The notes beneath the pieces were generated by a model that searched no databases, was not told the origin of the DNA, and saw only the letters and a program-made list of their open reading frames with translations. The position numbers and the translations under genes are program-made. DNA of 29,844 bases from a virus. The stretch spans positions 1 to 29,844 of the IMG/VR virus record IMGVR_UViG_3300031660_000030. One strand, 5' to 3'. Positions 23,578 to 29,716 of the stretch are shown here, piece by piece. Each line of letters starts with the position of its first letter. The first letter of the stretch is position 1.

Positions 23578-25406
23578 TTAGCTTCTCCATAGTTTGCACC
23601 TATGTCTGCTTCGCAAGCCACGGGTAAGTCTGATGCCCATGTGGGCGGTGTAGACATTACATCTACCATGAAATCTCTGGCCTCTTCAGCCTTATCTTCG
23701 TCCACTACGCACACAACCTCATCGTGAACCTGTAGTGCCACATGGTATCGCTGACCTATGGCAACCATCTGCTCAGCTACAACGATACGAGCAACAGCTT
23801 GTGTAATGTTCTCCACTACCTTGCCGCCGTATATCTTAGTCCAGCTTACGTTATCCATGTGCATATTTTTGTAGGCTCTTGCAGTATTTATGTACTCGAA
23901 CCCATCCTCACCTCTGCGTAGCGCAGGGTAGCGTATGTATAAACCGTTAGGCATCCTGATACCGTCGGCATCGTAGTCCAGTATGCTACACACCTGACCG
24001 CTGCCACCCGCCGCGATACCCTTTATGACGTGGTTGCATCTGTTCCATAGTGACACGATGTTGTGGTTCTTGTTGCGGTATAGATCGACAACACGTTTAG
24101 CTTCGCCTTCATCTACTGTAACTGAGGGGAACCCTGACTTGAGTGATGCTTGGAACTTCGGTGCGCCCATGCCGTAGCCCAGCCCAAGGATAGCTGTCTT
24201 ACCTACATGTCGCTCCAACTTGTTCGCCTTACTAACAGGCTTGCCATACACATCGGTGGCAAACTCTGAGTACACATCGTTAGCATCTCTAAAAGATTGT
24301 AGTAGATCGTTCTGCTCTGCCAGATACGCAACCATCCTCGCCTCGATCTGAGAGGAATCACATGCCACAATGAGTTGTCCTTTGGGTGCAGTCAGTGCTG
24401 CCCGCAGCTTGCCGTTGCGCGGTAGGTTTTGTAGGTTAACCTTATCACCACCGCTGAACCTGCCAGTGTGCGCTCCGTAGTAGTTGAGCATGATAGGTAG
24501 AGGGCCACGGTCAGCGATACCCATAAAGGATATAGTCCTACTCTCCTCAATAGTAGACTTAACACCCAGTCTAGCTTCAACGACAGCACGAACAGAGGGC
24601 TTGCTATGGTTAAGCAGTTCCTTGAACCCTTGATCTGTCTTAGCAAAAGCGTAGGCTTCCTTACCTGTCCTGATGCTGGTCTTCATGGGCGGCTCTACGC
24701 CGAGCGCACGTAATAGGTCAGCGAACTTGGGGTTGGACATCAGTATGTCCTTGGCCTTAGCCTCACCGCCGAGCTTGTCTAGTAGTGCAGCCTTGCGCTC
24801 CTGAATATATTGTAGGTGTTCCACCAACACGTTGTGGTCTAGTTCAATCGTAGGTTCTGTGTACATGCGCAGCGTCTGGTCTATCACCAGCAACTCAGCC
24901 TTGGGAAAACCCTTAGATAGTTTCTTAAACAACTTGTATGTTAGCTCTACATCTTGGACACAATAGTCTGAGTAGCGTTGCATCTCGTCTTCTGTAAAGT
25001 CTTTGCGGCGTCTACCAAGGTTGTTGAATACCTCATCACCCTTCTTGCCTAGCCTGTAGTGTGCGGCTAAGTTCTTGAGCGATCCCCCTACTGTCATCTG
25101 GTGCTTGGGTCTTGCCATAGATAGTGTGTCGAGCCACAGCTTAGGTTTGATACCAAACCTCCAGCCCAATATGGCCCCGTCGAACGCAGTGTTGTGGCAT
25201 AGTATAGCCTTGTCACTGTAGTCCATTGAGTGAAGGAACCTGCCTGTATCTGCGCCACTATACCAATCAGTAGCGTGGTCATTGACCTTAACACCCACGC
25301 CGATCACCTCAAAACGAGGGTCACGAACGTAGGCTTCGGTTGTCATCTTCGACAGAGAATAATCCCTGTCGTAGTATGTTTCAAAGTCTAGTGTTACTAG
25401 GTCCAT
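23574..25406 (-). CDS. polA: family A DNA polymerase with 3'-5' exonuclease
   Basis: The N-terminal 3'-5' exonuclease of this 610-aa protein has D7 and E9 (DFET), N72/D76 (HNTAFD) and Y148-x3-D152. The polymerase part has motif A D350-SSQIE (E355), motif B from R399 with K403 and Y411 (RHVGKTAILGLGYGMG), and motif C H561-D562-E563. No 5'-3' exonuclease is fused, as usual for phage enzymes. The residue aligned with E. coli Pol I Phe762 is Leu407. It would be the replicative polymerase, working with the primase-helicase, SSB and nucleases downstream. The start overlaps the stop of the DUF6378 gene by one base. Confidence 0.95.
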   Translation of the reverse strand: MDLVTLDFETYYDRDYSLSKMTTEAYVRDPRFEVIGVGVKVNDHATDWYSGADTGRFLHSMDYSDKAILCHNTAFDGAILGWRFGIKPKLWLDTLSMARPKHQMTVGGSLKNLAAHYRLGKKGDEVFNNLGRRRKDFTEDEMQRYSDYCVQDVELTYKLFKKLSKGFPKAELLVIDQTLRMYTEPTIELDHNVLVEHLQYIQERKAALLDKLGGEAKAKDILMSNPKFADLLRALGVEPPMKTSIRTGKEAYAFAKTDQGFKELLNHSKPSVRAVVEARLGVKSTIEESRTISFMGIADRGPLPIMLNYYGAHTGRFSGGDKVNLQNLPRNGKLRAALTAPKGQLIVACDSSQIEARMVAYLAEQNDLLQSFRDANDVYSEFATDVYGKPVSKANKLERHVGKTAILGLGYGMGAPKFQASLKSGFPSVTVDEGEAKRVVDLYRNKNHNIVSLWNRCNHVIKGIAAGGSGQVCSILDYDADGIRMPNGLYIRYPALRRGEDGFEYINTARAYKNMHMDNVSWTKIYGGKVVENITQAVARIVVAEQMVAIGQRYHVALQVHDEVVCVVDEDKAEEARDFMVDVMSTPPTWASDLPVACEADIGANYGEAK

Positions 25407-25894
25407 TACTTTGATCTCTTAGCAACGAGTTCCGCACCACACGCGAGGTACCCCGCACCATCAATCCAATTATCACAATGCTCCCTGTTCGATTTGATAC
25501 GTGCGAGTTTTAACAGGGTCATCATCACGGCAACATCATCAGAGTATACTGGCGTGTCGAGATGCAGTGACCAGTATTCCGCAATCTTGGTGAAGTTATC
25601 CTCCATGTTGCCATGGTCAGCCGCACGATCCTTAGTCACGTATTCCTTGGCTGTGTCCAACACGTATGAACGATTAACACCAACGTGTTTGTCGTATGTT
25701 GATGTGGTTTCCCCGGTACTACTGGTACTAACAACACCGCTGTTGGTCATTAACACTTCGGGTGGTGTACCGATCTTCTGCATCAGCTTATATACATAGC
25801 CGTAAGAAGATTTGGTAGCCTTAGCTATCTGGCTCACAGTAGCTTGTGGGTTCTTTAACTTATAGGCCCATATTTTTTCTTGTTTCTTAGTCAT
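25406..25894 (-). CDS. HTH plus DUF6378 domain protein
   Basis: The N-terminus of this 162-aa protein (about 17-40, ATVSQIAKATKSSYGYVYKL) is a helix-turn-helix. A Ser/Thr-rich linker (50-68) leads to an all-helical domain at about 76-158 with VLDTAKEYV, NFTKIAEYW and DVAVMMTLLKLAR (119-132), then NWIDGAGYLACGAEL. This matches the phage domain DUF6378, whose function is unknown and whose helical pattern is MazG-like. It lies immediately before polA and shares one base with it. A link to nucleotide-pool control or polymerase regulation is inference. AGGAGTGACACATG gives a good ribosome-binding site. Confidence 0.78.
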   Translation of the reverse strand: MTKKQEKIWAYKLKNPQATVSQIAKATKSSYGYVYKLMQKIGTPPEVLMTNSGVVSTSSTGETTSTYDKHVGVNRSYVLDTAKEYVTKDRAADHGNMEDNFTKIAEYWSLHLDTPVYSDDVAVMMTLLKLARIKSNREHCDNWIDGAGYLACGAELVAKRSK

Positions 25895-25903
25895 GTGTCA
25901 CTC

Positions 25904-26092
25904 CTAAATTTTATGACCTGCTTTACGCAAGTCCCTTACAAAATTGTCCAGTTCCTCCCTAGCGGCGAACAAATCCCGCTTTACAGTGGGCAGCGCATCA
26001 CGCCGGTACTGTTCGTCTTGCAACCTATCAACCTGTTGTCGCAAGTATTTCAGTTGTGAAGACGCAAACATACCTAGATCATCATCACCCAT
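25904..26092 (-). CDS. small coiled-coil protein
   Basis: This 62-aa protein is almost entirely helical and charged, with heptad-like leucines (LKYLRQQVDRLQ at 14-25, then FAAREELDNFVRDL), suggesting a short coiled coil. The family is not recognised. The start overlaps the stop of the upstream mini-gene by 8 nt (ATGGGTGA), and the gene is followed after 9 nt by the DUF6378 gene. It belongs to the chain of translationally coupled mini-genes ahead of polA. Confidence 0.6.
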   Translation of the reverse strand: MGDDDLGMFASSQLKYLRQQVDRLQDEQYRRDALPTVKRDLFAAREELDNFVRDLRKAGHKI

Positions 26093-26255
26093 CGTATTCT
26101 CCCACTAAATCCCTTTCGTCTAGGGCTAGCTCTTTGCCAGAAATTGCGTTCATTGCGATCAACATCCGCTGTAACGCCACTCCTTTCATTGGGTATCTGC
26201 CGAACACTTTCTTGAACACTTCATCCAGCATCACATCCATCTGTTGCTCATTCAT
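26085..26255 (-). CDS. 56-aa mini-protein of unknown function
   Basis: The product begins MNEQQMDVMLDEVFKKV and ends DERDLVGEYDG; it is acidic, Met rich and helical. The second of two in-frame ATGs (26255) is chosen because a very strong GGAGGAGG lies 6 nt upstream; the first ATG (26261) directly abuts that motif. The start overlaps the stop of the zinc-finger gene by 8 nt (ATGAATGA), and the stop overlaps the next start by 8 nt. No family is recognised. The strong ribosome-binding site and coupling support real expression. Confidence 0.62.
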   Translation of the reverse strand: MNEQQMDVMLDEVFKKVFGRYPMKGVALQRMLIAMNAISGKELALDERDLVGEYDG

Positions 26256-26427
26256 CTTCATCCTCCTCCACTTCTATAAGTATTTCGCCAGCGCCATCGC
26301 AGGTTTCACAGTGTGTAGCCTCTTCATACGGCTCCCCAAAGTCTCTGTCGAAACTCTGAGGTTTGAAAACCGTGACGCTCTGCACACCATCGCCAGCGCA
26401 GTCACGGCATGTAGCATATTTCTTCAT
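26248..26427 (-). CDS. 59-aa DnaJ-like zinc-finger mini-protein
   Basis: The small protein contains two C-x2-C-x-G-x-G units: CRDCAGDG (C7, C10) and CETCDGAG (C40, C43). They are separated by about 29 residues and followed by an acidic tail (EVEEDEDE). Two such units make one zinc site in the DnaJ cysteine-rich domain, so this is probably a free-standing half DnaJ zinc finger. There is no J domain. AAGGA lies 8 nt before the ATG. The stop overlaps the next gene by 8 nt. It may act as a protein-protein adaptor for the replication machinery; that is inference. Confidence 0.7.
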   Translation of the reverse strand: MKKYATCRDCAGDGVQSVTVFKPQSFDRDFGEPYEEATHCETCDGAGEILIEVEEDEDE

Positions 26428-26446
26428 TATATAATTCCTTTCGTTG

Positions 26447-26626
26447 TTAACCCTTACTTGCGTTCAACACTCGGTTAATCATACCAATCGCAGCGTTCTT
26501 AGTTACGCCAAAATGTCTGCCGATCTCATTCATACTGAACCCCTCGTCTCGAAGGTAAAGTGCTTCCAGTATCTGATCGTCTGTCCATGCCGCCGAATGT
26601 TTTCTTTTATACTCGCCCTTACCCAA
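26447..26626 (-). CDS. 59-aa GcrA-like helix-turn-helix mini-protein
   Basis: The ORF carries WTDDQILEAL (14-23) and then GFSMNEIGRHFGVTKNAAIG (29-48), followed by MINRV. This is the pattern of the N-terminal HTH of GcrA-type regulators (W-T/S-D-E ... EG-S-x2-IA ... VT-R-NAVIGK). Upstream of TTG at 26626 the frame is closed by TAA, and no ATG precedes the HTH. TTG is therefore the likely start; it overlaps the stop of the upstream mini-gene by 8 nt (TTGGGTAA). GcrA acts with sigma70 at methylated promoters in Alphaproteobacteria. A host-directed regulatory role is inference. Confidence 0.62.
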   Translation of the reverse strand: MGKGEYKRKHSAAWTDDQILEALYLRDEGFSMNEIGRHFGVTKNAAIGMINRVLNASKG

Positions 26627-26795
26627 TGCCTTTTATCCACCTTAAATCCTTGAGTAACGCCATCTTCTCCTTGGTTACACATTCAAGTTTCAGTGTAAGC
26701 CGCGCAATCTCGCTACGTTGCTTGGAGTTCTTGCTCTGAACTACAAGTATCTGTGCATCCTTACGGCGTATTAGTTCATTAAGTTCTTTACTCAT
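26619..26795 (-). CDS. 58-aa basic coiled-coil mini-protein
   Basis: The ORF runs from ATG at 26795 (MSKELNELIRRKD...) to TAA at 26619. The product is Lys/Arg/Glu/Leu rich and helical, likely a coiled coil. Its start overlaps the stop of the 254-aa gene by 4 nt (ATGA) and GGAGAGGAC lies about 8 nt upstream. Its stop overlaps the TTG start of the GcrA-like gene by 8 nt. No family is recognised. Confidence 0.6.
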   Translation of the reverse strand: MSKELNELIRRKDAQILVVQSKNSKQRSEIARLTLKLECVTKEKMALLKDLRWIKGIG

Positions 26796-27556
26796 TGGCT
26801 ATTGTCCTCTCCAAAAACGCCGAACCTCTTACGTAATTCCACGCTTTGTGCTGCCAGCATGGTGTCTACGTACCCTAATACATCAGCTGTAGTTATCTCC
26901 GCTGACCTATAGTACCCCATATATCCTGACGTTGCCTCTACTAGAGTACGCAACATATCAGTGGGGTGTTCGTTATTCTTAATACATCTGTAAAGTATGT
27001 CAAGTTCCTGAGGATTGTCAAAGGTTACGTGTCTCCACTTATTTGTATCTGCCCGTCTGGTTTTTATAACGGCGTCAATAGCACCCATCTTACCGCGTAC
27101 CTTCACACCGCGCTTCCACTTTCGCAGTGCGCTTAGCCACACCTTGCGTGCCTCTGGTATAACACGGTCCTTGAGGTCAGGCATGGGGTTAAGGCATGTA
27201 CCTGTTAGTATACTGAACTGCATACCTTGGAAGTACTCTGGTTTTTGTGAGCTACCCCAGTGAGACACCACTTTATACCTACCTACCCCTGCCCTCTGCC
27301 AATAGAGCGGCACCACATCATCCAGTGCCATAGATAGAGTGTTTGAATTATTGCGCGCCTCGGTGGGTGTCATAACAAACGTCAACACGTTGTCAGGAGA
27401 CAAGCGGAACACCGCCGTCCCGTGAATAGCAAACGTAAACACATTGTCATTGGCTAAGTATAGCCGTCCGAACGAACGGACAGGCTTGCCTTTAGCGGGG
27501 TCACGCACATTAGCAAAGTGTGCATACGCTGTTTCGTAGTTGTGAAATACTGGCAT
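26792..27556 (-). CDS. unknown phage protein
   Basis: The 254-aa protein has a beta-rich N-terminal half (FGRLYLANDNVFTFAIHGTA near 29-48 and further strands to about 115), a basic middle (KVWLSALRKWKRGVKVRGK at about 138-156) and a helical C-terminal third. There are few Cys and no signal peptide or TM segment. I do not recognise a family or catalytic motif. It follows the 227-aa unknown by 1 nt (GAGG-TAA-C-ATG junction) and shares 4 nt with the next mini-gene, so it is part of the leftward operon. The basic middle could contact nucleic acid. The 3' part of its gene contains copy 2 of the 19-bp repeat. Confidence 0.65.
   Translation of the reverse strand: MPVFHNYETAYAHFANVRDPAKGKPVRSFGRLYLANDNVFTFAIHGTAVFRLSPDNVLTFVMTPTEARNNSNTLSMALDDVVPLYWQRAGVGRYKVVSHWGSSQKPEYFQGMQFSILTGTCLNPMPDLKDRVIPEARKVWLSALRKWKRGVKVRGKMGAIDAVIKTRRADTNKWRHVTFDNPQELDILYRCIKNNEHPTDMLRTLVEATSGYMGYYRSAEITTADVLGYVDTMLAAQSVELRKRFGVFGEDNSQ
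26988..27006 (-). repeat. copy 2 of a 19-bp exact direct repeat
   Basis: This is identical to 22899-22917 and in the same orientation, but it lies inside the 254-aa coding gene, where it encodes ELDILYR. On the - strand, TTGACA (27003-26998) with a 17-nt spacer is followed by AAGAAT (4 of 6 to TATAAT). It could therefore be an internal promoter driving the mini-gene cluster and polA. Its conservation in two contexts, one intergenic and one coding, argues that the DNA sequence itself is selected. Confidence 0.55.
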
Positions 27557-27557
27557 G

Positions 27558-28241
27558 TTACCTCACCAACTTAGCTAGAGTAACAGAGGCAGTCAGGCTG
27601 CTAGTATCCATGTCTAGCTCAACAGGCTTGTTAGACCTACGCTCCACAACCTCTTTGTGTTTCGCTTTCTTGTCCTCTGGGATTAAGTCCCACAGTGCAG
27701 GCCATGCTTTAAGGGCTGGAGCTAGCGTAGAGTAGTTGTCAATGATCTTACCTACACCATCTACAAACGCATCTCGCTTAGCCTCTGCTGTTTGCACTCG
27801 CTTACCCCATGCAGTGTACTCCTCAAGTATATCTGCGAACTTATGTTGATTGTACGCCAGCCTCACACCACGGCCATAGGTTAGGTCACACCCATCGTTA
27901 GCTTTGTTCGTGTCATAGGCCCAAGGTAGGCCAGATACATCTAGCGATGGTGTCGTATAGCTGCGATGATGGTCTTCGGGCTGTCCAAAGTCTAACCTTA
28001 CACTGCGAGTGTTGGTGTCAAAGAAGCCCTCAAAGTGTAGGGTATCGTGCGTCTTAAAGAAACGAGCAGGTAGTTGTGCCATCTTGGCTTGTGTGTCTGC
28101 ATCAATCACAGCGTCATAAATCTTACGACCAAACCCTTCTGGTATACTATGCCTTGCCTTATCAATAGAAGGATCGTGGATTTTCTTTGCAGCATCCTTG
28201 ATGTTGCCCTTCAGTTCGTCACTAAATCTTACAGTAGCCAT
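27558..28241 (-). CDS. unknown phage protein
   Basis: The 227-aa protein has a mostly helical N-terminus (residues 1-65), a beta-like middle with FKTHDTLHFEGFFDTNTRSV at about 62-81 and a Gly/Asp-rich stretch, then helices and a Lys/Glu-rich segment (EDKKAKHKEVVERR at about 189-202) before a short Ser/Thr/Leu tail. It has no recognisable catalytic motif, TM segment or signal peptide. GGAGAG lies 5-10 nt before the ATG, inside the end of the upstream gene. It sits between the VWA module and the 254-aa unknown, in the same operon. Confidence 0.65.
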   Translation of the reverse strand: MATVRFSDELKGNIKDAAKKIHDPSIDKARHSIPEGFGRKIYDAVIDADTQAKMAQLPARFFKTHDTLHFEGFFDTNTRSVRLDFGQPEDHHRSYTTPSLDVSGLPWAYDTNKANDGCDLTYGRGVRLAYNQHKFADILEEYTAWGKRVQTAEAKRDAFVDGVGKIIDNYSTLAPALKAWPALWDLIPEDKKAKHKEVVERRSNKPVELDMDTSSLTASVTLAKLVR

Positions 28242-28242
28242 G

Positions 28243-28443
28243 TTACTCTCCTAGTATTTTGCGGATTTCCATCTCGCCTTGGTTGTTGAAACGAAACTCT
28301 ACCTCTTTGTTTGCCACATCGGTCAATACACTTAGGTAGAACTCACTGTTACGCTTTGCTCTCCCGCACTCTCTATGCGTTAGCAGTACGTAAATTAAGT
28401 TAGCGACCATCAGAGCCGCTAACATTAGTTGTTCTGTACTCAC
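28243..28443 (-). CDS. single-TM mini-protein
   Basis: This 66-aa protein starts at GTG, overlapping the stop of the VWA gene by 4 nt (GTGA). Residues 5-22 (QLMLAALMVANLIYVLLT) form one hydrophobic helix. The rest is charged (RECGRAKRNSEF, then ...FRFNNQGEMEIRKI), presumably cytoplasmic. The family is not recognised. Coupling to the VWA gene suggests a possible membrane anchor or partner for that module, but this is inference. Confidence 0.6.
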   Translation of the reverse strand: MSTEQLMLAALMVANLIYVLLTHRECGRAKRNSEFYLSVLTDVANKEVEFRFNNQGEMEIRKILGE

Positions 28444-29543
28444 ATCATCACCACTTCACCGAACGGTGCTTTGTCAGAGTGGGTTGATACCCATAGTACA
28501 GGGTAGTCAGGTGACGTACCAAAGTCATAGCAAACAAGGTCAGTCAGTACGACAGCAGCAACAGGCTCTATGTCGTTGTCCTGTAAGAACTGCCACAGTG
28601 GGCTGAAGGCAGTGCCACCTCCGCCGTGCGCTTTTACATGCACCTCGTCAGTAGGCTCAAACACATCGTGATGTGACACCTCACTGTCAAAGTATACAAC
28701 ATGCAGCTTACTAGGTATCAAGTCAGTGTGTACCTTACGTACTTCTGCTGCGAACTGTGCGATCTCCTCATCACCTATAGAGCCAGAGCAATCTACAAAG
28801 AACACAACCTCGCCAAGCATCTCACCAGTACGGGATGGTAGGAACAACCCCTGAGTTGCAAACCTACGGTTGGCCCTAGCAAAGCTACGCTGGTCAGTCT
28901 TACGCCGCTCCAAGAACTTATCCATAACGTCCTCCCAATTAACCTTGGGTGACAACACTGATTGGACTAGACGTTCTAACCCCTCGGATAGTTTACCTGA
29001 CATCTTAGCTGCTTGGGCTGCTTGGGCTACCTTGACGCGCCACTCGGCCTCGTCTTGTGCCTGTTCAGCAGCGTCATCAGAGGGTGCGCCTATGTCCTGA
29101 CCGATACCTCCTTCACCAGAGCTGTCATCTTGGTAATCATCTGGCAACAGGTTGTAGACACCTTCTGTAGTGCCGCCACCTCTGTCGAACAGGTCTTTAT
29201 CTAGGCAACCACCTTCGATGAAGTCACCTATACCCTCGTCCTTGAGCATCTGATTGATGATGATGTCACCAGCTATGTTCCACCTCTTAGGGTCACGACC
29301 AGACAGCCGCCATATATGGCTGAGCATAGGGTGGAAGCACTCGTGTGCTACAAGGAATACGATGTTACCATCGGTCAGTCTGTCAACAAAGTCTGGGTTG
29401 TATCGCACCTCCTTACCATTGGTACAGGCAGTAGGTATGCTGTCATCCAGTACGTTGGGCATACCAAGGGCAATAGAACCAAAGAACGGATGCTCTAGCA
29501 CCAGTGTGGTCTTAGCCTTGGATAGTCGTTTCATTATATCCAT
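28440..29543 (-). CDS. DUF2201-type metallopeptidase-like plus VWA protein
   Basis: The N-terminal putative metallopeptidase domain of this 367-aa protein has HECFH (H67-H71) and WNIAGDIIINQML (88-100, with D93 a candidate third ligand). An acidic linker (about 134-165) and a helical part follow. The C-terminal VWA domain has MIDAS D251-C-S-G-S255, GGGGT (T311) and TD at 334-335. This is the DUF2201 architecture. In cells such proteins are usually encoded next to a MoxR-type AAA+ ATPase and are thought to work as a chaperone or remodelling pair; the upstream partial gene may be that partner. GAGGA lies 7 nt before the ATG. The role in phage biology is unknown. Confidence 0.85.
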   Translation of the reverse strand: MDIMKRLSKAKTTLVLEHPFFGSIALGMPNVLDDSIPTACTNGKEVRYNPDFVDRLTDGNIVFLVAHECFHPMLSHIWRLSGRDPKRWNIAGDIIINQMLKDEGIGDFIEGGCLDKDLFDRGGGTTEGVYNLLPDDYQDDSSGEGGIGQDIGAPSDDAAEQAQDEAEWRVKVAQAAQAAKMSGKLSEGLERLVQSVLSPKVNWEDVMDKFLERRKTDQRSFARANRRFATQGLFLPSRTGEMLGEVVFFVDCSGSIGDEEIAQFAAEVRKVHTDLIPSKLHVVYFDSEVSHHDVFEPTDEVHVKAHGGGGTAFSPLWQFLQDNDIEPVAAVVLTDLVCYDFGTSPDYPVLWVSTHSDKAPFGEVVMM

Positions 29544-29716
29544 TATTTGTCCTCCTCATAATAGACGGTTAGTGTGTAGTGGAACCGATTAGGCTCCACT
29601 CCTATGTCTTTAAGCGCAGTCCTAACTACTTCATCAATGTAGATAGCGTCAGGCAGACTAGGCATACGCTCTAGTACAAGCTCTTTGTGGCCAGCTTTGA
29701 ACCACTTAGGTATCAA
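29543..29716 (-). CDS. 57-aa mini-protein, TTG start
   Basis: The ORF begins at TTG 29716, where GGGAG lies 7 nt upstream. The TTG overlaps the stop of the upstream gene (TTGA, 4 nt), and its TAA shares one base with the ATG of the VWA gene. The product (IPKWFKAGHKELVLERMP ... TLTVYYEEDK) has an amphipathic N-terminus and an alternating beta-like C-terminus. No family is recognised. Exact packing between two genes supports it as real. It may be a small accessory of the ATPase/VWA pair. Confidence 0.6.
   Translation of the reverse strand: MIPKWFKAGHKELVLERMPSLPDAIYIDEVVRTALKDIGVEPNRFHYTLTVYYEEDK

Noticed and set aside
26056-26478. 140-codon open frame on the + strand over the mini-gene cluster
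   Set aside because: There is no ribosome-binding site, the translation is hydrophobic and Ser/Ile rich, and the - strand mini-genes show coupling and domain motifs.
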